Origin: CAVRCT01 sp963719645
GTDB lineage: Bacteria; Pseudomonadota; Gammaproteobacteria; DSM-16500
Direction: 5' to 3'
Assembly (NCBI GenBank): GCA_963719645.1
Contig: CAVRCT010000005.1
Location: 496,001 to 560,000, forward strand
Length of the DNA: 64,000 bases
Part shown: in pieces, positions 51,878-61,200 of the stretch
Numbering within the stretch: position 1 is the stretch's first letter
Layout of the letters: each line of letters begins with the position of its first letter
The notes under the pieces: generated by a model
What the model saw: only the letters and a program-made list of their open reading frames with translations
Database searches by the model: none
What the model was told of the DNA's origin: nothing
Made by a program: the position numbers and the translations under genes

Positions 51878-53311
51878 GTGGGTGTATCCTTTTCCCATTC
51901 CGTATGAAAGGTTCCTTTTCTATCAATCCGTTCGTAAGTATGCGCACCAAAATAATCGCGCTGTGCTTGAATCAAATTAGCAGGCAGCCAGCGACTTCGA
52001 TAGGCATCCAAATAACTGAGTGTCACCATCAAAGCAGGAATGGGTATACCCAAGGTAGTGGCTTCGGCTACAACTTGGCGTAAATTTTCTTGGCGTATAT
52101 TTATTTTTTGCGCCAACGTCGAATCCAGTAAAAGATTAACTAAATTGTGCTGCGAATGAAAAGCGGCTCGCATATCCTCTAATAAACGCGCTCGAATAAT
52201 GCAACCGCCGCGCCAAATTCGCGCGATCGTTTCAAGATCCAGTTCATACGTATATTTTTCAGATGCACCGACTAAGAGCGCCATTCCTTGTGCATAGACA
52301 ACCATCATGGCAACGTACAAGCGCATCCTGTAATTGTTGAATAAAGGTGTTGCGATCTCGGGTGAAGGGTAGACTGGGGCGTTGATAAAGAGTAAACGCA
52401 TCTGCGCGTTGGGTGACGAGCACTGACAAATCACGCATTGAGACGGCTAAATCAATTGTCGGTGTTGGGATTTGTAATTCCATCGCACTCTGTGATGTCC
52501 ACATACCGGTACCATTTTGCTTGGCGACCGCTAAAATTTCATCGATTAAAAATTTATTGTCTATCATCATTTTAGCAAAAATGCGGCTGGTGATTTCGAC
52601 CAGATAGCTATTCAATTCACCTTCATTCCACTCGGTGTAGATCTTTTGGATTTGCTGATTTGTTAAGCCTAAACCGCGTTTCATTAAGTCATAGGTTTCC
52701 GCAATGAGTTGCATGATGCCATATTCAATGCCGTTGTGAACCATTTTGACATAATGTCCAGAAGACGTTGGGCCGAGATAGGCAACACAGGGATCACCTT
52801 GCACTTTCGCTGCAACTGCTTCAAATAAAAGACGCACACGTTCATACGCTTCTTTAGTCCCACCTGGCATAATACTTGGCCCGCGTCGTGCACCTTCTTC
52901 ACCACCCGAAATACCGACGCCGAGAAATTGAATGTGTTTCGTTTTTAAATTCTGTGCGCGTAAATTCGTGTCGGTAAAATGAGAATTGCCAGCATCAATG
53001 ATGAGATCACCCGCGTCTAAATGCGGTAAAAGATCTGCTATCACTTTATCAACGGGCGAACCCGCCGGAACGAGCAGCATGATAGCGCGTGGTTTTCGTA
53101 ATAATTCAATGAATGTTGTGACGTTGGTTGCACCGTGGACGTGATGATGTTCTTTTGATTCGTTTTGCAAGCTATCCACTTTGGTTTGATCGTTGTCATA
53201 GCCTGCGACAGTGAAACCGTGATCAGCCATATTCAACAATAAATTTCGTCCCATGACGCCTAGGCCAACCATGCCTATTTCACATTGTGCATTGCTATTT
53301 TGAATTCTCAT
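51874..53311 (-). pseudogene. gnd: 6-phosphogluconate dehydrogenase with a one-base frameshift
   Basis: The first 331 codons (from ATG 53311) read a normal Gnd: GLGVMGRNLLLNMADHGF, GISGGEEGARRGPSIMPGG with the catalytic region, and KMVHNGIEYGIMQLIAETYD. After CAG-GAT-GCG-CTT an extra G at 52318 shifts the frame. In the +1 frame translation resumes with YVAMMVVYAQGMALL and continues to NLIQAQRDYFGAHTYERID and FHTEW. Removing one base would give 478 aa, the usual length. The site is not a homopolymer and has no obvious slippery signal. It is either a true inactivating mutation or an assembly error. It lies 7 nt after pgm and overlaps tkt by ATGA. Confidence 0.9.
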
Positions 53312-53318
53312 TGAGATA

Positions 53319-54977
53319 TCATCCTATCACTGTATTCACAAGGGTATGTGCATCCGTCAGTATTTGTTGTAAATGATCATCACTCTTAAAACTTTCTGCA
53401 TAAATGCGATATATTTCTTCTGTTCCGGAGGGACGTGCGGCAAACCAACCATTCTTTGTGACGACTTTTACACCGCCGATAGGGGCATGATTGCCCGGCG
53501 CATTTGTCAAAATGGCTTCAATTTTATCGCCTGCTAAATTCGTTTGTTTTACTTGCGTGGCAGATATTTTTTGTAACGTTTTATTCTTTGCGGTGGTTGA
53601 AGGTGAATTATCGCGTTCATAAAACGTTTTACCAAATTCATTTTCGAGCTGGTGATAAATGTCACCTAGATCGTTGTTCATGCGCGCTGCAATTTCAGCC
53701 GAGAGCAATGCGAGCAGCATGCCATCTTTATCGGATGTCCAAACGCTGCCATTCAAACGACTAAATGATGCGCCTGCACTCTCTTCCCCGCAAAATCCAA
53801 TTGTGCCATCCAGCAGGCCGTTGACAAACCATTTAAAACCCACGGGAACTTCATAGAGGGTGCGCCCCAGTTTTGCGGTGATACGATCAATCATGTGCGT
53901 CGTAACAATTGTTTTCCCCACCGATTTGGCTGTGCTCCATTCTGCTCGATGTTGGTAAAGATAAAAAATCGCAATAGCAAGATAATGGTTGGGTGGTAAC
54001 AAGCCTGCTTTGCGTGTGACAATGCCATGTCGGTCATAATCGGTGTCACAGGCGAAGGCAATATCAAAATCATTTTTCAATCCAATTAATCGTTCCATTG
54101 CATAAGGTGAAGAGGGATCCATGCGAATTTGGCCGTCGCCATCCACTGTCATGAACCGAAAAGTCGGATCAACCATATCACTCACCACGGTGAGATTGAG
54201 TCCATAACGTTCCGTAATCGGCGCCCAATAATGTACACCCGCACCGCCGAGTGGATCGACGCCTAAATGAATATGAGAATGTCGAACGATATCCATGTCA
54301 ATGACATTGCCAAGATCATTGACATATGGATTGATGAAATCGTAGCGATGTGTTGTTGCACTGTTGAGTGCGTTATCAAATAAAATTCGTCGCACACCGT
54401 TGAGTTTGTTTTCGAGAAATTCATTGGCTTTTTTTTCTATCCAACTTGTCACCTCTGTATCAGCCGGACCACCCGTGGGTGGATTATATTTAAATCCGCC
54501 ATCTTGAGGCGGATTATGGGATGGCGTAATAACGATGCCATCTGCTAAACCTTGCGTGCGATTTTGGTTGTAAGTCAGAATCGCATGAGAAATAACCGGT
54601 GTGGGTGTGTATTCATCGTGTTCGGCAATCATCACTTCTATGTTGTTGGCGGCAAGCACTTCAAGCGCACTTCGAAAAGCTGGAATGGAAAGTGCATGGG
54701 TATCCATGCCTAAGAAGAGGGGGCCATTTATTTTTTTGTGTGATCTAAATAAACAAATCGCCTGAGTTATTGCAAGAATGTGCCATTCATTAAATGTTTT
54801 TTCAAACGCAGAACCACGATGTCCTGAGGTGCCAAATGAAACACGCTGTTGGACGATAGTCGGATCGGGTATTTCGGTATAGTAAGCGGAGATGAGTTTG
54901 GGAATATTTATTAATAGAGAAGCAGGCGCTGGTTTTCCAGCAAGCAAATTAATCTGATTTGTGACAGATTTAGGCAT
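53319..54977 (-). CDS. pgm: Phosphoglucomutase (alpha-D-glucose)
   Basis: The 552-aa product interconverts glucose 1- and 6-phosphates. The phosphoserine loop is GIVITPSHNPPQDGGFKYNP with Ser in TPSHNP, the metal-binding loop is FACDTDYDRHGIV, and the sugar-binding loop contains GFCGEESAGASF. The N-terminal FGTSGHRGSAFEKTFNE is typical of the long E. coli Pgm type (546 aa). It is first in a pgm-gnd-tkt-(tal)-pgi series, divergent from zwf. Confidence 0.96.
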   Translation of the reverse strand: MPKSVTNQINLLAGKPAPASLLINIPKLISAYYTEIPDPTIVQQRVSFGTSGHRGSAFEKTFNEWHILAITQAICLFRSHKKINGPLFLGMDTHALSIPAFRSALEVLAANNIEVMIAEHDEYTPTPVISHAILTYNQNRTQGLADGIVITPSHNPPQDGGFKYNPPTGGPADTEVTSWIEKKANEFLENKLNGVRRILFDNALNSATTHRYDFINPYVNDLGNVIDMDIVRHSHIHLGVDPLGGAGVHYWAPITERYGLNLTVVSDMVDPTFRFMTVDGDGQIRMDPSSPYAMERLIGLKNDFDIAFACDTDYDRHGIVTRKAGLLPPNHYLAIAIFYLYQHRAEWSTAKSVGKTIVTTHMIDRITAKLGRTLYEVPVGFKWFVNGLLDGTIGFCGEESAGASFSRLNGSVWTSDKDGMLLALLSAEIAARMNNDLGDIYHQLENEFGKTFYERDNSPSTTAKNKTLQKISATQVKQTNLAGDKIEAILTNAPGNHAPIGGVKVVTKNGWFAARPSGTEEIYRIYAESFKSDDHLQQILTDAHTLVNTVIG

Positions 54978-55098
54978 GATTCATTCCAAAATAATAAATA
55001 ATATTGGAACCCAAACCCTATTGTATATGGAATACGAATGTCTGGCATACATAATCGTATTGGCGCAAAATGGAATGAGATAACGATGGAGTTTAACT

Positions 55099-56634
55099 AT
55101 GGAACCAAACGCTACTGTTTCCCCATCAACAAATCCCGACGTCGACATTCTCCGTAAGCCTGCGAATCCGTGTGTATTAATTATTTTTGGCATTGCAGGC
55201 GATTTAACCAAACGATTACTTTATCCAGCAATTTGCAATTTAGGCAGTGAAAATTTGTTGGATGAAAATTTTTGTATTGTGGGTGTTTCGATGGAATCCT
55301 ATACCGATGAAACATTTCGGACGCAGTTGGTAAAAAATATTAATGAATTTATAACAGACCCAGCAGCAAAAGAATATGGCCTCTCTTTAGCAAAACGTGT
55401 TTATTATCTGTCGGGTGATTTTGCAGATGATAATGTTTATGTCAGATTAAAAAACAAACTTGAAGAGTTGGCCGCTCTGAAAGTCAGTAGAAATTATTTA
55501 TTTTATTTTGCGGCACCACCGCAAAGTATCGAAACCATTGCAAATGAGCTGAGCAAAACAGGATTGCTTAAAGAAGAAAACAATAGTTTTAGACGCATCG
55601 TGGTAGAAAAACCATTTGGACATGATCTTGCTTCTGCAAAGCAATTAAATAAATTTTTGTTAACCATTGTAGAGGAGTCACAAATATTTCGGATCGACCA
55701 TTTTTTAGGTAAAGAAACCGTGCAGAATTTATTGACGTTTCGTTTTTCAAATGGTCTCTTTGAACCGATTTGGAATAGTTTGTATATTGACCATGTGCAA
55801 ATTACGGTGGCGGAAAAATTGGGTATTGAATTAAGAGGAAGTTATTACGAAGCAACAGGTGCTTTGCGCGATATGGTACCGAATCATATTTTTCAAATGC
55901 TATGTTTAATTGCGATGGAGCCTCCGCTATCTTTTTCTGCAAGTGATATCCATGCAGAAAAAACAAAAGTATTGTATGCAGCCCAGGTTTTAACACCCGA
56001 AAAAGTATTGCAAGATGCCGTGCGTGGTCAATACGGTCCAGGTCGAATAGATGGGGTGAATATCGCGGGTTATCGCTCTGAAAAAAATGTGTCGCCAGAT
56101 TCTTCTACGGATACCTATATCGCATTTAAATTCTTTTTAGATAATTGGCGTTGGTTACACGTCCCTTTTTACATACGAACGGGTAAACGGATGTCGGTGC
56201 AGACATCCGAAATTATCGTACAATTTAAATCGGGTCCATCGACTTTATTTGGTGGCGCAGGACAAACGATCCAACCCAATTTATTAAAAATTTACATCCA
56301 GCCGGATGAAGGCATCTCAATCGTCTTTAATTCGAAAATTCCGGGCCCGTCTTTACAATTAGGCCAAGTTGACATGAAATTTAAATATCAAGATTATTAC
56401 GGCATTAAACCGCAGACAGGATACGAAACCATTTTGTATGACTGCATGAACGGCGATTATCTTTTGTTTAAACAAGCCGATATTGTCGAGTTGGGTTGGT
56501 CAATCGTGCAGCCGATTCTTGATGTGTGGAGTGTGGTACCGAGCCACGATTTTCCAAATTATGCGGCAGGTACGGATGGGCCACCTGAAGCGGATCGATT
56601 ATTACAACGCGATGGTAGAAAGTGGTTGTTATGA
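55099..56634 (+). CDS. zwf: Glucose-6-phosphate 1-dehydrogenase
   Basis: Zwf makes 6-phosphogluconolactone and NADPH. The 511-aa product has the dinucleotide motif IIFGIAGDLTKRLLYPAICN near residue 27, the active-site RIDHFLGKETVQNLL near residue 198, and EKPFGHDLASAKQLN. Its length is usual and no lesion is visible. It is divergent from pgm with a 121-bp gap and overlaps the pgl fusion gene (ATGA at 56631-56634). Confidence 0.96.
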   Translation: MEPNATVSPSTNPDVDILRKPANPCVLIIFGIAGDLTKRLLYPAICNLGSENLLDENFCIVGVSMESYTDETFRTQLVKNINEFITDPAAKEYGLSLAKRVYYLSGDFADDNVYVRLKNKLEELAALKVSRNYLFYFAAPPQSIETIANELSKTGLLKEENNSFRRIVVEKPFGHDLASAKQLNKFLLTIVEESQIFRIDHFLGKETVQNLLTFRFSNGLFEPIWNSLYIDHVQITVAEKLGIELRGSYYEATGALRDMVPNHIFQMLCLIAMEPPLSFSASDIHAEKTKVLYAAQVLTPEKVLQDAVRGQYGPGRIDGVNIAGYRSEKNVSPDSSTDTYIAFKFFLDNWRWLHVPFYIRTGKRMSVQTSEIIVQFKSGPSTLFGGAGQTIQPNLLKIYIQPDEGISIVFNSKIPGPSLQLGQVDMKFKYQDYYGIKPQTGYETILYDCMNGDYLLFKQADIVELGWSIVQPILDVWSVVPSHDFPNYAAGTDGPPEADRLLQRDGRKWLL

Positions 56635-57926
56635 TGACAAATCAAGACATTAAAATATTCCCAAACACCCATGATCTTTTTACGGCAGCAGCAGAGGATT
56701 TTATCCAGCGAGCAATTGCTGCTGTTCAAGATAAAAAAATATTTTCAGTCGTACTGTCTGGCGGTAATACACCGAAAGAATTTTTTGACACGTTAACCAG
56801 CCATCCATTTTCGTCAGCTATTCCTTGGCAACACATTCTGTTTTTCTTTGCGGATGAACGGTATGTGCCGCACCAGGCAACGGCTAGTAATTATCATATG
56901 GCAAATGAATATTTATTTTCGAAGGTGCCTGTTAATCCAAAAAATATCTACCCTATTCCAACACATTTTTCTGATCCCAATGAAGCGGCTAAACAGTATG
57001 AACAAACGATCCGAAAAGTGTTTCAGCTGCAAGACGCTGTTTTTCCACCATTTGATTTAGTTTATCTTGGCTTAGGAGAAGATGCCCATACGGCATCTTT
57101 GATGCCCGCGAGTGAAATAGTGCGACATTTCTCTGAGGATATATCAGCCGATCAAAATCAGCAGCTGGTTGCAGCACTTTGGGTCCCTGAGTTGGATATG
57201 TATCGTGTGACGTTGACACCTTCTGCAATTAATCATGGCCAGGCGATTATTTTTTTAGTGAACGGTGTCAATAAAGAAATGGCAGTCTGGAACGTATTAA
57301 AAGGACCCAGAGAACCCATGTGCTTTCCTGCGCAATTGATTCATTGCATTGACGGAAAAACAACGTGGTATCTGGATCAAGTGGCAGCTAAAAAATTAAA
57401 GACAAAAGCCATTTTTCTGGATGCCGATGGTGTATTAAATAAAGTTGTCATGGTGGATGGCAAACCGAAAGCACCGACTTCATTGGCTGAATTAGATATT
57501 CCTGCTGAGGTGAAGCCATCGTTAGATCAACTGAAGGCCGCTGGGTATTTACTGATTTGTGTCACCAACAAACCTGATATTGCACGTGGCTTAATGACCC
57601 AGGCTGATCTTGATGCTATCTATCATAAAATTCGTTGTGATTTGTCACTGGATGCTGTTTTTATTTGTTATGTCGAAAATAGCGATTGCTACAAACCGAA
57701 ACCCGGTCTGCTAATCAGTGCTGCAAAGCAATACGCAATTGAATTAGGATCGAGTTATATGATTGGTGATCGTTGGTCAGATATTAAAGCAGGCCAAAAT
57801 GCAGGCTGCAAAACAATTTGGATTAATCGCAATTATGCCAACCAAATAATACCGGAACCTTCTGCTGATTACACGGCAAGTTCATTGACGGATGCAACCA
57901 ATTGGATTTTAGCAGAGAAATTATAG
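56631..57926 (+). CDS. 6-phosphogluconolactonase fused to a HAD-family phosphatase (GmhB-like)
   Basis: The 431-aa product joins two enzymes. Residues about 1-245 are a DevB/SOL-type lactonase: VVLSGGNTPKEFFDTL-like SGGNTPKEFF, FFFADERYVPHQATASNYHM, and LGLGEDAHTASLMP. Residues about 260-431 are a HAD-IIIA domain: FLDADGVLNKVV (nucleophile Asp), CVTNKPD, KPKPGLL and MIGDRWSDIKAGQNAGCKTI, closest in pattern to D,D-heptose/histidinol phosphatases. Stand-alone lactonases are about 230-250 aa. The HAD half may act on phosphogluconate or another sugar phosphate, but its substrate is unknown. The start overlaps the zwf stop. Confidence 0.87.
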   Translation: MMTNQDIKIFPNTHDLFTAAAEDFIQRAIAAVQDKKIFSVVLSGGNTPKEFFDTLTSHPFSSAIPWQHILFFFADERYVPHQATASNYHMANEYLFSKVPVNPKNIYPIPTHFSDPNEAAKQYEQTIRKVFQLQDAVFPPFDLVYLGLGEDAHTASLMPASEIVRHFSEDISADQNQQLVAALWVPELDMYRVTLTPSAINHGQAIIFLVNGVNKEMAVWNVLKGPREPMCFPAQLIHCIDGKTTWYLDQVAAKKLKTKAIFLDADGVLNKVVMVDGKPKAPTSLAELDIPAEVKPSLDQLKAAGYLLICVTNKPDIARGLMTQADLDAIYHKIRCDLSLDAVFICYVENSDCYKPKPGLLISAAKQYAIELGSSYMIGDRWSDIKAGQNAGCKTIWINRNYANQIIPEPSADYTASSLTDATNWILAEKL

Positions 57927-57945
57927 TGTTTTAGATGCGAAACTC

Positions 57946-58183
57946 TAATGGCGCTAGCTTAAGAACTGTCATCCCGGAATTTACTGGCGCTTAATGAGCG
58001 CTTTTTGCGAATTTAGCGCCAGTTAATGTCCGGGATCCATTTTGCTTAAAGCACCGAAGTTAAAAAGCAAGAGAATGGGAAATTGAAGATGGATCCCGGA
58101 CATTAAGTAGCTCTAAACGAGCAAAAGGCACTCGTTAAGAGCTACTAAATTCCGGTATGACAGTTCTTAAGCGAGTGCCATTG
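57946..58183. mobile_element. R4 MITE-like element, 238 bp, inverted orientation
   Basis: Ends TAATGGCGCTAGCTTAAG and CTTAAGCGAGTGCCATTG enclose the same internal hairpins as the other R4 copies, in reverse order. Flanking 11-mers ATGCGAAACTC (left) and ATACGAAACTT (right, from 58184) match at 9 positions, marking the duplicated target. It separates the pgl fusion from ndvB. Confidence 0.88.
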
Positions 58184-58217
58184 ATACGAAACTTTATAGA
58201 AAGGATTGAATTTTAAT

Positions 58218-61200
58218 ATGGATAGCAAAACGTTAATCACAAGTATTCAACACTGGCTGCACTTAAAAAGCCATGCAGCGGTGGAGGGATTAGTAGAGCC
58301 TCCGATTCCGGCAGAGTTGTTTAACGCTGACCAAATGGAGCGTCACGGGATCGCTCTCGCGCTTTCACACACGCTGACACAAAAATCAAGGCCAGATATT
58401 TTATTAAAACGATTATCTGTCAGCGAAACAATTTTAACTCAGTCATGTGATGTGTTGACGAAAAAGCACGCCGAAGGTTTTTCACCCGCACGAGATTGGT
58501 TGCTCGATAACTATTACTTAATCCAAGAACAAATTCTTGCAATTCGTCACTATTTGCCGAAAGGATACGGCAGAGAATTACCGCAATTAGCAGGAAGTGT
58601 ACCCGGTTTTCCACGGATTTATGATATTACATTGGAGATTATTAAACACGGTGATGGTTATTGGAATTTAGATAGTTTAAGTCGTTTTGTGGCGGCTTAT
58701 CAAAGTGTCACGCCGCTGACACTCGGTGAGTTATGGGCTATTCCAATTACGCTAGGGGTTGCACTGATTGAAAATTTGAGTCATGACAGTCAACGGATAG
58801 TGGCTGACAGAGATGATCACAGTTTAGCAGATCATTGGGCAGATCGCATGCTTGAAGTCGCGGTGTCAGCGCCAAAAGAACTTGTCTTAGTGATTGCTGA
58901 TATGGCGCGTTCAAATCCACCGACGAGTAGCGCGTTTATCGCAGCATTAGCGCGACGCTTACAAGGTGCTGCGTTGACATTACCGCTTAATTGGATTGAA
59001 CAGCATTTAGCGGAAGAAGGATTGACTGTCGAACAACAAGTGCAAGATGAAAATAAATTCCAAGCAGCGAATCAAACCAGTGTCAGTAATTGTATTGGAA
59101 GTTTACGTCGGTTAAGTGAAGTCAATTGGCGAGATTTCATCGAAACAATGAGTATTGTTGAGCAAACATTGCGGCTGGATCCCAGCGCGACTTATACGGC
59201 AATGGATTTTGGCACGCGTGATCATTATCGACATGTCATCGAACGGTTGTCACGCAAGAGTCAGCGCTCTGAGAGTGATGTTGCATTGTGCGTTATTCAA
59301 TTAGCAAGAGATAAGGCGAATAGTCTAACAGCAGAGGACAAAACGAATCCTGATTATATTCGCGAATACCATGTCGGTTTTTATCTGATTGATAGAGGAT
59401 TAATCCAGTTAGAAAATAAACTGGGTATGCAACGTTCTTTCGCTAAAAAATGGAATCACTTCTTTAGCCAGCATGCTTTATTGAGTTATTTAGGCAGTAT
59501 TTTATTGATAACAGGTGGATTGGTTTTTGTATTGCTGTATCTCTTAAGTCAAAACAATATTGCGCAAAGTTGGCTTTGGATGATCGGTGTTGCGATTGCA
59601 GTCTGTGGCAGTCAACTCGGTGTGTCGTTAGTCAATTTGGGCGCGACGTTATGGGTGACACCACAACCGTTACCGCGCATGGATTTTTCAAAAGGTATTC
59701 CAGCCTCTTTTCGCACCTTGGTTGTCGTGCCAGCGATGTTGGAAAATGCGGCTGGGATTGACTCATTGATTGAAGCATTAGAAGTCCGCTATCTCGGTAA
59801 TCGCGATGCGCATTTACATTTTATGCTATTGACAGATTTCACGGATGCAAATACTGAAAACATGCCAGACGATGTTGTCTTATTGTCCCTTGTGCGGGAG
59901 CGCATTGAAGAATTAAATAAACAGTATCCGCGTGCAGAAAGCGATATCTTTTTCCTCTGTCATCGCTCACGGCAGTGGAACCCGTCAGAAAATGTTTGGA
60001 TGTGCAGAGAACGCAAACGCGGCAAATTAATGGATTTAAATAATTTGTTACGTGGCGATGGCCAAACAAATTTTTCTGAGATAGCTGGACGAATTGATGT
60101 GCTGAGTCAGGTAAAATATGTCATTACACTAGACAGTGACACGCAACTACCTCGTGAATCGGCGTATCAATTTGTCGCTACCATGGCGCACCCGCTCAAT
60201 CGTCCGCGTTATGTGGCAGCGTTGCAACGTGTCGTGGAAGGATATGGTATTTTGCAACCACGTGTCGCTGAAGCATTACCACTTCATGGCCTCACCCGTT
60301 ATGTCAAGCTTTGCGGCAGTGATTTTGGGATTGATCCTTACACGCGGACTGTCTCGGATGTTTATCAAGATATTTTCCATGAAGGTTCATTTATGGGAAA
60401 AGGGATTTACGATGTTGATTTATTTCGATCTGTGTTGGGACAGCGTTTTCCTGACAATCGCATTCTGAGCCATGATTTGTTAGAAGGATGTCTCTTACGA
60501 TCTGGTTTTTTGAGTGATGTATCTTTATATGAAAAATCACCGAGTAGTTATTTAGCCGATGCAAAACGTCATATTCGTTGGATACGCGGCGATTGGCAAT
60601 TAGCCGGTTGGTTACGTTCTAAGGTATACAATACGCAAGGAGAACGTGTTACCAATCCCTTGTCTCTTTTATCACAATACAAATTGCTGGATAATTTGCG
60701 CCGCAGTTTAGTGCCTATCGCATTGTTGGTATTATTCGGATTGAGTTGGACAATTTTACCGGCGACACATTTTTGGTTAAGCATTGTATTTTTGATTGTG
60801 ATCACGCCTGCTGTTGTCAAAACAGTGTTGGAATTACTGCACAAACCAAAAGACATGTTGGCCACTCAGCATGTCACAACTATTTTACAGACAGCAATTC
60901 GCGGTGCTGGACAATTGATTTTATATTTAGCCTGCTTACCTTATGAGGCTGGCTATAGTCTTGTTGCGATTTTGCGAACGGGTTGGCGCATGATGATTTC
61001 AAAACATCATCTGCTAGAATGGGTTGCTTCTGATTCAACGAAACAACGTTTTCATGATACCCTCGCCGCATGGCTGAGAGCGATGTGGCTGGGTCCAGTG
61101 GCGGCTATCACGGCTTGTGCGATTTTGATAACGAATGCGAGATTTGAATCATTATTATTTGCAATGCCGCTGGTGACGCTGTGGCTTACCTCACCTTTTC

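Noticed and set aside
52315..52321. Programmed frameshift in gnd
   Set aside because: There is no slippery heptamer, stop codon in the shift window or evident stimulatory hairpin; an inactivating mutation or assembly error is more likely.
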